Shown: piece by piece, positions 52,654 through 61,697 of the stretch
Layout of the letters: each line of letters begins with the position of its first letter
Position numbering within the stretch: position 1 is the first letter of the stretch
Assembly: GCA_029204225.1 (NCBI GenBank)
Contig: CM055102.1
Coordinates: 26,268,922-26,332,921, forward strand
Direction of reading: 5' to 3'
Source: Diphasiastrum complanatum
Lineage: Eukaryota; Streptophyta; Lycopodiopsida; Lycopodiales; Lycopodiaceae
DNA length: 64,000 bases
The notes under the pieces: model-generated
What the model saw: the letters and a program-made list of their open reading frames with translations, nothing else
What the model was told of the DNA's origin: nothing
Database searches by the model: none
Position numbers and translations under genes: made by a program

Positions 52654-55600
52654 CTCTCTGCATGGCTCAAAAAATCTGCTCCATCCACGCTGGCATCCAC
52701 CTCCACGTTGCATGGCTCAAAAAATCTGCTCCATCCACGCTGGCATCCACCTCCACGTTGCATGGCTCAAAAAAAGAGAGGGGGGAGCTAGCTCTCCCTG
52801 CTCCCCACCCCGTTCACCACCCCCGCTGGCAGCAGCATCAGCATCAGCTACTGCCCCTTCGCTGGCAGCAGTTGAACTTGCTGCCAATGTGGCAATAGCG
52901 CTGCCTGCTGCCAGCAAAGAAGCAGGGCTACCTGCCTCTTTGGCAGCTGTGGACCTCGTGGTAACAGTGTTACCTTTGCCTACCTTTCCTTCGTCTTCTT
53001 CCAAGACATCGACATTGTTGCCCTCTTCCTCATCTGCCAAGATCGATACAGCTGCAGAGGACCTATATACGCCAAGGAAAGCTTTTGAAGGTTACTTGAA
53101 GGCTGAAGTGGATGCTCTACGACTTGAAGTCCAGCAACTCAAGCTATCAATGACAATGCTTAACTAGGATAATACGGCCCTCAAGTAGAAATTCTAGCTA
53201 TTGGAAGGAATACCATCCCCAATGACGAGCAAAATCACCGAGCTAGAGAGGCATCTGAAACATAAAGAGGCTACAAAGACTTGGGCTTCTTTGTTCAAAA
53301 AAGAAGAAGGTAATACCACTCATATGTCCAATGTTATTTCCGCCACCATTTCCGAGGAAAAACTACTAGACTTCAAGGTTGTTAATGTCCGAGTTTAGGG
53401 TGTCGAGACGCTTTAAAAGAAGCCAAATCCTTTCTAGAGACTACCTTGAGTTTAGGGTGTCGAGACGCTTTAAAAGAAGCCAAATCCTTTCTAGAGACTA
53501 CCTTGAGTTTTAATACAGATGGAATGGACAATGCCTGGCGTACTAAGAAGAGTAACACCACTCTGATTATTCGTTTCAAATCAAAAGAGGAGAGTATAAA
53601 AGTTTTGAGACTCAAAGCTAAATTGAAGGGCACACGGATTTTCTTAGATGATGATCTTACTTATATCCAAGTGGAAGAGTGTAAGAAAGTTTTTCAAGAG
53701 GCTAAGCCTTAAGGCATCTGGTTGATTTGCCATTTATCTGGATGGTCACGTTAGATACATGGATCATTTGTTTCTAGTGCTTAGGGAGTTGGGGTTTTCG
53801 GGTGTAGGACCAGCTTGGGACCCCATCCACATCTACGTATTGGGTTATGGAATTGTAATGACGTTGATTCAGTAGCAGTGGGAGACTTAGCAGATTTCAT
53901 CTCACAAGGGGATATTTTTGAGTTTTAATACAAATGGAATGGACAATGCCTGGCATACTAAGAAGAGTAACACTACTCTTATTATTCGTTTCAAATCAAA
54001 AGAGGAGAGGATAAAAAATTTGAGACTCAAAGCTAAATTGAAGGGCACACAGATTTTCTTAGATGATGATCTTACTTATATCCAAGTGGAAGAGTGTAAG
54101 AAAGTTTTTCAAGAGGCTAAGGCATCTGGTTGATTTGCCATTTATCGGGATGGTCACGTCAAATACATGGATCATTTGTTTCTAGTGCTTAGGGAGTTGG
54201 GGTTCTCGGGTGTAGGACCAGCTTGGGAACCCCATCCACATCTACGTATTGGGTTATGGAATTGTAATGACATTGATTCAGTAGCAGCAGGAGACTTAGC
54301 AGATTTCATCTCACAAGGGATATCCTTCTTTTCATTGAGACTCATGAGAGTCGGCTGAGGGGATTACCGGAGTTTCAAGGCTTCAGGTGGGCTTCAGTTT
54401 TTCATCTAAAGACTAGATTAGTAGGGGGTAGAGGTTCCAAGGATATGGGGATTGATAGGATATCTGCTAACGATGGTGGCCTGGTCACTACATATGGTGG
54501 CTATTTTGTTTTATTGGGTGGGCCCATGAGCTTGCCATTTTTAATGGCTTGTCTTGTTGGCCAAGTCCAGTGACTATACTTGCCACCCTCATAGTGGTGG
54601 CCACAGTGTTGTGGATGATTTCATGGGGTCACCATCTCTCATACCTATTTATATGACTTTACTGTTTCCCCCACCACTCTATCTAGTCATTACTTTCTTT
54701 CCATCCATTTGGGCTCAGTGTTAAGTCTCTCTCCATTGGAACGTGCTTCCAAATACACGTTTAGCTATGCATACACACCTCTTTATCAAGAAGCTCTCTT
54801 TCATACTCCACAACTTTCCATATCATAGCCCACTCCACTCCCAAGCATCGTTTCTCAGTATAGTTCTTCATGCCGCTGCTTCCAGGGCTTTTCCATCCAA
54901 GCATAAGAAATACTCCACACGCTTGAAGGTACGTCATCCTCACTAGCCTTGGTATGATGTATGCAAACAACTCCACTTACAAGTCCTGGAGACTTCGCAG
55001 ATCTAGGGTTCATGCGAGCAGGCCCACTGCTCTCTCTCCAATACCTGCATTGTCATTTATCCTTGCTTTCTTCGGCAAGGGTCCTCTGTGACATGATCTA
55101 TCATACAATTTTGTCTATTGTTGTACAGCTACACTGCTCTTTATTGTATCCTCAATCATATCTTCCTATCATGAGAGCAGAGCAAAGTTATGTCTAGTTC
55201 TGATAGGCTAATCATCTTTTATCTAGTAGTTGTTTGTTTCTGGAGACATTCTATGCTCCTTTTAGTATTTATCATACTTGAGATGTACTTATTGGACCTT
55301 TTGGCATTTAAAGACATTAATAAAGCTCTCTCTCTCTCTCTCTCTCTCTACCGTGTTGTTGTCTCGGGAGGTACATTTGATCGCCTTCAAGCAGGCCATA
55401 AGCTTCTTCTCAAGATTTAACTCGAGAGGGTATTAGCACAGGACCAATGCTGAATAATGCAGATTTGGGTCATTTGATGGAACCATTGGAGCGTAGGAGT
55501 GAAGCTGTCAAAGACTTCATAAAGACTTTGAAGCTGCATTTGGAAGTTCAAATAGAGCCTATAGCAGATCCTTATGAGCCTTCAATCATGGATGCAGAAC

Positions 55601-58600
55601 TAGAGGCTATTTTTGTAAGGTCAGCACAACAAAAAACATCTACTATCTGAAATCTTGCGCATGTTGCCTTCCCGGGCTGATCAGAAATGGACTTGATTGC
55701 TGCCTAAGACTCTTCAAGAAAGATTCACACTAACATTCATGAAAGAAAGGGGAGAATTCCTTCACACATTGTGCATTCTACATGCAGAAATTCAGCAAGC
55801 AAGAATATATCTTTCTTAGGAGCCCCCCCGCAGCTTTGGTAAGCGAATCGTCAGGTTAGAGGCCATTCTTTGTCCAGTGGTGTTTACTCTGGTTGTATTT
55901 TCCAATAAAAGCTGTAAAACAATTTAAGCGCACAAATTTTGCTAGTAGAAAGACGTGGACCTCTCCTCGCTGCATTCTCACAGCTGTAGTTCTCAGAATC
56001 CAGTGATATTTTGCAATTGAGGAACTTATTGAGTGCACTTCTTTATGATGTAAAGTGTAGTTGTCATTCAAAGTGACTCTTGCCTGTGGCAGAAGACTCG
56101 TGCCAACCGTGTTGATTAGCAGTTGAGGCAATTGCTATCCCTCTACATATTTAAAAGAATGATATTAAGGATGAAGATTGGCTAAAATATGCCAAAGAGC
56201 TCTATGAGGTAGGAGAGGCCTTCCCTGTGAGAAGCACCAATCATGATTAAGGAGCTGTCTTTCATTGAATGACATTGAAAGCGGTATTCTTCACCTTTGT
56301 AACAGTCAGGCACAAGATATCGAATGCGTTCAAATGGTTCTATTCGAGATGGGTAAAGAGGTTCTCTCCCCCTTCATTATGGACTTGTTTAACCAGGCTT
56401 GTAAAAGAAAGATTTCCTATTCCTTCGCAAACTAGTATTATTGTTCCTATTTTTAAGAATGGAGACAAGAATAATTCCTCTTACTAAAAACAATTATGAT
56501 TGATCACTCTTTAGCAAAAATTTGGGAGAACATTGTAGAGAAAAAACAAATTCTCATGAATTACACTTGGAAACGAGAAGATTGAACACTCCGAAGACAC
56601 CTTGGGAAACGCGCACATGCTCTCTTTACAAGAACCGGAGTATTGAGACAGAATTTCATCACCTATTGGACTATGACACCCTTGAAACTCTTTTGGAAAG
56701 ATTTTCCTAAGCTTTTCGTGGAACCTATAGTGACATTATTTACTTTATTTGATAAAGTTGATATAAGTGTGCTTGGTAGTTTTTTTGTTAAAAGCTCATA
56801 ATTTGCATAAAACTATTTTAGACCAAAATACGATTGATTTATGATCTTGGAGCATCTTTTGAATGGATATTAAGACATGGATATTGTACTTGATTCTGGT
56901 CCCATAAGCCATATTGGCTTCTATGGACGCTAATAAACGTAATCTAATCTAATCTATCTCTCAGCCATTGATGCTGTTATAGTATTGTTAGTTGAGCATT
57001 TCTATGTGATGCATCAACTTTTGTCCTCTATTTGCTATATGCGATGCTTTTTTTTTTTTTATCTTGTTCATGGCATTTTAGCAAAGCACTTTCTTTGCAC
57101 CTACGGTGGGTGCAATTTTCTTCTTTTACCTCTGCTTTTTTGCTAGAATGGTGGAGTTTTAATCTCATTTACACTTTGGGCTTCCTTGTGTTTGGGCACT
57201 TAAGGATATGTAAAAATTTGTGATTCTGCATAGCATAAGGTAGGGTACCAGAAGTCCTCTTTTGCTAGTTCTTGTTTGACCTGTCACTTTTTATGGTGAT
57301 CTACATCATACTACAAGACCAATGCTTCTATTGCACTTTATACATCTTGGTTTGAGTCACTAGAAGTGAGTTATTGAGATTCTGTTTTTTCCAGTTTCCA
57401 CTAGTCTTCCTTTTTATTTATTTTTTTTTCCGGTCATTCTCTAAAACTTTGATCTTTTTCCTATATAGTAGGACCTTGTGAATACACTTTAAAGTTCATC
57501 AGTCTGATTCCTGAAGGCTGAGTACTTGTATGATCATGTTTTAGGGCATTTTGATATTACCTCTTTTTCTGTCACTTCTGCATCTTCTGTTGAATTCTTC
57601 ACTCCTCATCTTCCTACTTGACTAGCAGCTCTTCTATGTGGTATTCGTGGGATATATTGGACTTTATCTATTTTTCACCTAGTACAACTGCTGTGCTTCA
57701 TGAAAGTTAGTAAGATCAGACCCTTGGGCAGGCCAAGAAGCAGGTAGGAAATCTAAGGAACCGAGAAGTAGAGGCAGAGATGTCCAGGCAGAGCTGGGTA
57801 TGTCTATCAAAGACAGCTGGCCTGGCCACCCAATGTGTTGAGGATTGTACGGAGAGAAATCTTGCGGATGATTGAGTTAAGGGTGTCTGTTGGCAAATAA
57901 TTGGCATCGCAAATGTAGAACTCTGAGGACACGGTCCTACAAATAGTGGGCATCTGGAATGGTTCCCCAAGGTTTCAGTATTGGAAACAACGTGAAACCA
58001 TGTAGATGTAAAGAAACAACATCTAATAGACATTGTCTCCTCTCATTTTGGTAGTTGATAATTCTAGGAACTAAAGGCATATTGTGGCAGTGCTCCCTTT
58101 GTAGGAGGCCAGCACAATTGGAAGGGGTGCTGGCACAACAAGCCATCCTTTGACAGTCATTAACTTGTAACCTCATCCCTGCAATAATATATAGCGAATT
58201 TCCTTGATATTTTGGATATTGATATTCAATTGACTGTTTACTGTTCTATTCTATTGCTTAACACCTGATCTTGTTTGGATGTTTTCTGGGCCCTTATGCA
58301 TCCTGTCCTAGGGGTAGGCACAAGCCTGTTTTCAAGCACATATTTCCACTATTTCTTTCTAGAAACTTATGGACTTTTCCTGTGTTGTTCTGTTTAGTGT
58401 TATATCTCTGCATATTTTTGTGCTTTGGATTCTTTGCTGATTAGAAATTTGTTATCCATTTTTTCTCACCACTGTTTTTAAATGCATGTCAGATATGGGA
58501 ACACTTGTTCAAAACACTTCAACTTCATGGCAAGGTCCTGTTTGAAGTAGGTGTTATCAAGACATCAGATCTGGAGGATTATGTTCACTCAACTAAAAGT

Positions 58601-59102
58601 GAGAAAAGCACCATGGTGGAACTAGGGCTTCCTGCATATACCCTCCTTAAAAATCTCATGATCTCAGCGAAATCTGACTCACCTGGCCTTGTATTATGTG
58701 CGTTATAACCTATGGTTTGTGTGTTTTGTGCTCTTTTGGCTGCACACATCTATTTACCATGCCCAAGTCAGCACTTATTTCAGCTAAAATTGCCAGTTTA
58801 CAAAGGAAAAAATCTCAGATGATTTTGTGAAATTTCTGTGTTGTGGCTTTTTTTGCAGATAATGGTCAAGAGTTGACAAGCTCTAATAGGCCACAAGATC
58901 GTTTGATGGATTGGTTCTTTGATCCTCTTGTGGTTTTAAAGGAGCAAATTAGAGCTGCATGTCTGCAACCAACTGATGAACACTACTTAGAAAAGTTAGT
59001 ATTGGCATCTGGTCACCCTGAACAACTTGACTTTTGGCAGAATGGCAGTATTGAACCAGAGAATAATGTGAAAAAGGGCGAGTTGCAGGCTATTGCAAGA
59101 AG
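42800..59102 (+). CDS. Multi-pass membrane protein gene, nine exons in window, 3' end beyond it
   Basis: Exons: 42800-42893, 44991-45099, 45468-45660, 45772-45908, 46157-46445, 46579-46685, 47007-47238, 58493-58697, 58859-59102. All introns are GT-AG and every phase agrees (1,0,0... as read: 1,2,0,2,0,2,0,1,2), giving about 536 residues without a stop. Translation starts MGSVQEFAHALW, then hydrophobic spans: exon 1 (GLFVPFFCSVFLIGLI), exon 2 (ALALVFVGNVAVAIVLW), exon 3 (CLPVPLVIWPVNITLG; GYGFFAPMIATFEAVG), exon 5 (two spans) and exon 6. Conserved blocks include GVWGTLKGSCTIVRDFFDWC, FDEYSNDILYLREGSC and QIWEHL. From memory it matches a plant-wide uncharacterised membrane family of about 500-550 residues; its function is not known to me. 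The family normally has a short tail after QAIARR, so at least one exon lies past 64000. Intron 7 is 11.25 kb and full of transposons. Confidence 0.85.
43345..43800 (+). repeat. Compound (ATGT)n/(GTGTAT)n microsatellite in intron 1
   Basis: About 450 bases of interspersed TATG, TGTATG and ATGTGTG units, with the purest run of (TATG)n at about 43601-43635 and again at 43670-43695. It is open in several frames on both strands, producing fake Cys/Val/Tyr/Met and His/Thr/Ile ORFs of up to about 250 codons. Confidence 0.95.
46680..46751 (+). repeat. Tandem duplication spanning the exon 6 donor site
   Basis: ACCAAGGTACTATTTCTATA and the following TCACTTTCCCAAG occur twice, starting at 46680 and 46718 (period 38). 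The first copy contains the used 5' splice site (CCAAG/GTACTA at 46685/46686); the second offers an identical donor 38 bases downstream. Since 38 is not a multiple of 3, use of the second donor would shift the frame into exon 7. Confidence 0.9.
47239..48180 (+). other. Start of the 11-kb intron 7
   Basis: Donor CAG/GTAATT at 47238/47239. The first 900 bases have no recognisable transposon domain; an unassigned 93-codon ORF lies at 47367-47648. Low-complexity T-rich intron sequence. Confidence 0.5.
48180..48500 (+). repeat. Direct repeat, possible left LTR of the intronic gypsy element
   Basis: Aligns with 54680-54980: shared GCATACACACACCTTTATCA-type block, GAAGCTCTCTTTCATAC, ACTCCACACGCT and GTATGTAAACAACTCCA. 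Weaker similarity extends left to GGGACCATGAGCC at about 47968 (compare 54511). The pair brackets the gypsy and LINE sequences, so these may be LTRs. I found no clear TG/CA ends, primer site or target duplication. Confidence 0.55.
49109..51010 (+). pseudogene. Ty3/gypsy element remnant: zinc knuckle, protease, RT, RNase H, integrase
   Basis: Order on the plus strand: knuckle CFICNKPGHMMKFCPD (preceded by a 41-base tandem duplication, 49109 and 49150), protease YLIDNGSTHDFINSRVV, RT TFQHMINDLFLPYLGKFVVV then FLDDILVYKKTFEEHREH and SFLGFTVFFQRFIEDYAKVA, RNase H residue GRKARWAQLMQEFDHEI, integrase H2C2 (CHDIPCAGHPSIHKT), FAYNSRKHSTIGYSPFML, and the C-terminal VHLVFHVYLEHHW. Gaps remove the N-terminal half of RT and the integrase catalytic core; stops and frameshifts are frequent. 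It lies in intron 7 of the membrane protein gene, same strand. Confidence 0.85.
51011..52556 (+). pseudogene. LINE ORF2 C-terminal remnant with 3' tail
   Basis: Starts in RT at GVKQGCSLSLTLFGLYIDEL, then AILLYADGVALVF (catalytic YADD altered to YADG), AKTKVMVFNTSR, SISRLQILMLSCMIRAKP and a basic/acidic tail RRRSRADPDSDNSDADDGSR to 52302. The 3' part ends GTTGATAAAGCT then (TTTC)n at about 52528-52556. It is a relative of the minus-strand LINE at 59585-61620 (same YIDDLE/YIDELE, LLYAD, RLQILMLS blocks). Multiple stops; 5' truncated where it meets the gypsy fragment. Confidence 0.82.
52557..52660 (+). repeat. Second LINE-like tail with (CT)n microsatellite
   Basis: TTTGTCATGGAAAAGACAT then AATAAAGCT leads into an uninterrupted (CT)n of about 60 bases (52591-52651). 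It repeats the tail found just upstream (TTTGTCATGGAAAAGATG, TTGATAAAGCT, TTTCn), so two 3' ends lie in tandem. Confidence 0.8.
52661..52780 (+). repeat. 50-base tandem repeat
   Basis: CATGGCTCAAAAAATCTGCT begins units at 52661, 52711 and (partial) 52761, exact period 50, units identical where complete. It directly follows the (CT)n tract. Confidence 0.95.
52790..54340 (+). pseudogene. LINE ORF1-like or gag-like region with internal duplications
   Basis: An alanine/serine/proline-rich open stretch (52790-53166) runs into a leucine-rich, coiled-coil-like segment (EGYLKAEVDALRLEVQQLKL). Further on come LERHLKHKEATKTW, then TTLIIRFKSKEESIKVLRLK, LKGTRIFLDDDLTYIQVEEC and KKVFQEAKASG. The last blocks resemble the RNA-binding part of LINE ORF1 proteins (RFxSKE, then LKGT.IF..DLT). 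A 57-base unit is duplicated at 53391/53448 and a 415-base unit at 53505/53920. Frames break at both duplications. Assignment to LINE ORF1 is by pattern only. Confidence 0.5.
54341..54680. other. Intronic spacer
   Basis: No coding signal. GGTGGGCCCATGAGC at 54508 resembles the area left of the 48180 repeat (GTGGGACCATGAGCC at 47965), so the direct repeat may extend to here. Confidence 0.35.
54680..54980 (+). repeat. Direct repeat, possible right LTR partner of 48180-48500
   Basis: Shares TATGCATACACACCTCTTTA, GAAGCTCTCTTTCATAC, ACTCCACACGCTTGAAGGTA-type and GTATGCAAACAACTCCA blocks with 48180-48500, in the same orientation and order, with roughly one difference in six bases by eye. Confidence 0.55.
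55200..55349 (+). mobile_element. LINE 3' end fragment with (CT)n tail
   Basis: GAGATGTACTTATTGGACC, then GCATTTAAAGACATTAATAA and AGCT leading into (CT)n at 55326-55349. The TAATAAAGCT-plus-simple-repeat ending matches the other LINE tails in the window. No ORF remains, so this is a short 5'-truncated insertion. Confidence 0.65.
55350..55650 (+). pseudogene. COAD: Broken copy of phosphopantetheine adenylyltransferase (CoA biosynthesis)
   Basis: Directly after the (CT)n tail the frame reads YRVVVSGGTFDRLQAGHKLL, the N-terminal nucleotide-binding block of eukaryotic PPAT (normally GGTFDRLHxGH; the first catalytic His is Gln here). A TAA and a one-base shift follow, then TGPMLNNADLGHLMEPLERR, SEAVKDFIKTLKLHLEVQIE, PIADPYEPSIMDAELEAIFV. 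This corresponds to the GPML, I.P...R, VQAEPI.DP.GPSI.D stretch of plant COAD, which makes dephospho-CoA from 4'-phosphopantetheine. The rest of the protein is missing after IFVRSAQQK. The two parts are contiguous without an intron, which suggests a retrocopy. It lies in intron 7 of the membrane protein gene. Confidence 0.75.
55651..56149. other. Intronic spacer after the COAD fragment
   Basis: No further COAD-like blocks readable, and short ORFs only. It may include decayed upstream LINE sequence. Confidence 0.4.
56150..56965 (+). pseudogene. Internally deleted LINE with (TAATC)n tail
   Basis: Reads NDIKDEDWLKYAKELYEVGE, then after stops FPIPSQTSIIVPIFKNGDKN and, in another frame, IMIDHSLAKIWENIVEK: the start of LINE reverse transcriptase (IVPIFKKGDK, then NYR.I.L). 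It then jumps to the C-terminal finger region (CSLYKNRSIETEFHHLLDYD; usual form C..C....ET..H.L..CP.Y). The 3' end is TAATAAACGTAATCTAATCT at about 56931-56956, a simple-repeat tail typical of plant LINEs. The catalytic YADD part is deleted. Confidence 0.75.
56966..58492 (+). other. 3' part of intron 7
   Basis: T-rich intron sequence with a poly-T at 57049-57060 and no recognisable domain. It ends in ATGCATGTCAG/ATATGG at 58492/58493, the acceptor of exon 8. Confidence 0.55.
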
Positions 59103-59584
59103 GTACATTTTGAATCCTGGTTTATTGTGCAAGTAACCTTTTCTTTCAGAAAAGTATGAAAATCACTGTCAGATATACTTTCTAGAAGCTTTAAGTGCAT
59201 GGAGGTCTCCAATGGTTTCTTCTATACAGAAAGGAGGTGATATGAAGCTGTGTGTCTAGAGTACTCTGATGTGAATGCTGGAGATCTCGTCATAATAAAA
59301 ACCTCTCTCGTATTATAAGTGCAACACGGCGTGGATCCTCATAGGTAACAAGTGAGTGCAAAGTGATTGGTGTATCTCTAAACAAACATTAATATCTCCC
59401 ATGAATGTGGCATATGAATATACTAAGGTGCTCCTCAGTCTCTACCTCGCCTAGAGAACATAACTAGCAGATTCAATCTGCTCGTGGGGTACCCTAAAAC
59501 CGTAAAACCTTAATCTCGAGGTAATGCAAAGAGACATGAAGCTGACCTAGTATAAAACTTGAGACCATGTGATAACCAGAGAAC
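59103..59584 (+). other. Start of intron 9 and repeat-like stretch
   Basis: Donor ag/GTACATTT at 59103. The segment 59440-59585 weakly resembles 63745-63900 in the LTR at the window end: GAGACATGAAGCTGACCTA against GAGACGCGAAGCTGGCCTAA, and AACTTGAGACCATG against AATCTCAAACCATG. It may be a remnant of another copy of that LTR. Confidence 0.35.
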
Positions 59585-61620
59585 TAGAATTAAAATTAGA
59601 ATTAGAATATATTAATGTCTATCAAGTGCCCGAGGTCACATAAGACAAGTAGAAAGTACATCAAAAAAGGAGCATTGTCCACGTAGGACTTATTCCTAAA
59701 AGCTAAACCAGCACAGAAAAAAGAGAAAAAAACGAAGCTTAACCTCCAGTTCTGTCGAGGGTACAATATCAGTAGCTTAACCACCAGCTACACAGGAAAA
59801 CTGATATAAGTTAACTAACTGGCTAAGTGGATATAAAAAACTGCGTGATATGGTGAGAAGCAGGCGTTGGCCTCCGGTGAAGAGCCCTGGGCCTGGAGGA
59901 GCGAAGAGGACGTTCGGTCGTCGTACTGGAATGTCTATCTCACTATCAGAAGTCTCATCTCTATCCCTTTTCTGGAAAAAGTGCGTAATGTGGGACTGGC
60001 TATGATCCACATCAGAAGCATCCAATAAAAACGAAGATCTCAGAGTAAACATCTCTCGTAATAATAAACCAACACATCTCGCATCTGAGAAGGCAAGGAA
60101 ACAACCAAGTGTAAGTGGAGTATCTCTGTATAAGCAATGGTATCTGCCTCTGATCTCATAGTAGGCTGGACATCGGAAAATGAAATGGAACTCATCCTCA
60201 ATCTCCTGTAAAGAGCAACACTGACAAATTCGTAGCGGTCGAGGTGTGTCTGTGTATCTTCCTGTCTCAATAGCAAGTTGGTGAGAAGAGACCCTAAGCT
60301 GACCAAGACGATAACGCAGGCTGAAAGGTAATGTCTGAGACAAATAACCTGGCCGAATGGGAAGCCCGGAAACATCAAGCTGAAGAAGATGAGTGTGATA
60401 AAAATGAAGCTTGACCCATGATGGATCTGGGTGAGACCATACTGTGCTGATGTAAGCTCTGTAAATCTGCTGGCGGATATATGCGTGTGACCCATTTGGG
60501 AGATCAGATATAGATAAACCCCACCTACTCAAAAGGTCAGAAACATACTGAAACCATGAGGACTTAGCTTGCTGACTAGCCAGAGTGTGAGAGGATGTGA
60601 AAGCTGCAACAACATATCTGGATGAGTCAAGCTCCGAGACTCTATGAATGAATGTGATATTCCGAAATATAGCCTCAACAATGAGCGGTGGTGAGGCAAA
60701 CTCTGCCAGTATGATATCATGGGGAACTGACTGCCTCACACGGATCATCCGGCTAAGCATAAGGATCTGCAACCGTTAAATATCACTCCAAGTATCTCTG
60801 GACAAGCCAGGACACCATGTCTCTACTAAATATAGAGCAACCGGAGAGATAGTGGCAGAAAAAAGGCGACAGCGCGTATCAGGATCATGCACATAGTAAA
60901 TAGAGGAAAACCTCTTCATCTGGACAAGACCAGAGTGCCCCTTGCGGAGCCTAGACAGTGCAGCTGGTCTAAAAGTGAGCAACGAACCAGTAAAAAGGAC
61001 ACCCAAGTATGTATAAGAGGCTAATATCTCCAGTGGCAGCCCATCATAGTAGAACACCGTGTCTCTCATATGCTGTCGATTGGTGTTGAGCACCATGACC
61101 TTGGTCTTACCAATGTTCACCATCAAACCCCATGTTTGGTAGAAAGTATATAAAGCATCAAGGTGCTGCTGAAGCCCAGATGCTGATCTCGATAGACGTA
61201 TCACGTCATCTGCATACAATAGAATAGGGATAATCATATCTGCTAACGGACAACCATCTCCACCCTTGTCCCTAATAATCCACTCAAGATCATCAATATA
61301 TAGAGCAAGAAAGTAGGGGACAAAGGACATCCCTGCTTAAGTCCCATTGTACTATGAATGTAAGAGGACCATCCATCACCATCTCGAAAGCGAGCTAGCA
61401 CTCTCTCATACAATGTGACGATAGCAGCAATGATCTCTTGCGAAGCGATGCTAGGCGTTGGAGTAAAAGGTGTCTCGGAACAGAATCAAAGGCTTTGCAG
61501 AAATCCACAAAGCAACAATAAACCCTCTGCTTCCTGAACTTAGCCTCCTCAATAATGCATCTCAGGATGAATATCTGGTCAATTGTGGAGTAGCCAGCAC
61601 GAAAATCTGCCTGTCCCGTA
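59585..61620 (-). pseudogene. LINE (non-LTR retrotransposon) ORF2, 5'-truncated
   Basis: On the minus strand RT begins GQADFRAGYSTIDQIFILRC, then RVYCCFVDFCKAFDSVPRHL, GLKQGCPLSP, LYIDDLEWIIRDKGG, IPILLYADDVIRLS (catalytic pair intact) and IGKTKVMVLNTNRQ. The C-terminal part RLQILMLSRMIRVRQSVP ends with a CCHC-like finger CQCCSLQEIEDEFHFIFRCP and a charged tail (QKRDRDETSDSEID). Breaks are few: frameshifts near 61395 and 61330 and a TAA at 60776-60778. The 3' end, TAGACATTAATATATTCTAA then TTCTAATTTTAATTC, lies at about 59583-59622. It is the best preserved LINE here, inserted in intron 9 opposite to the host gene. Confidence 0.9.
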
Positions 61621-61697
61621 GTAGAAGAAGAAGAAGCTTTATTAACGTCTTGAAGGCACCCATAGGTGCATAAGACACATACATATGTACAAAGCAT
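61621..61697 (-). mobile_element. Very short LINE 3' end with (TTC)n tail
   Basis: Minus strand: TACATATGTATGTGTCTTAT, GCACC, then CAAGACGTTAATAAAGCT followed by (TCT)n. It matches the 3' ends at 55300 and 59620 (TGTACTT, TGTCTTATG, GACATTAAT). It sits precisely between the 5'-truncated end of the minus-strand LINE and a gypsy fragment. Confidence 0.65.
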
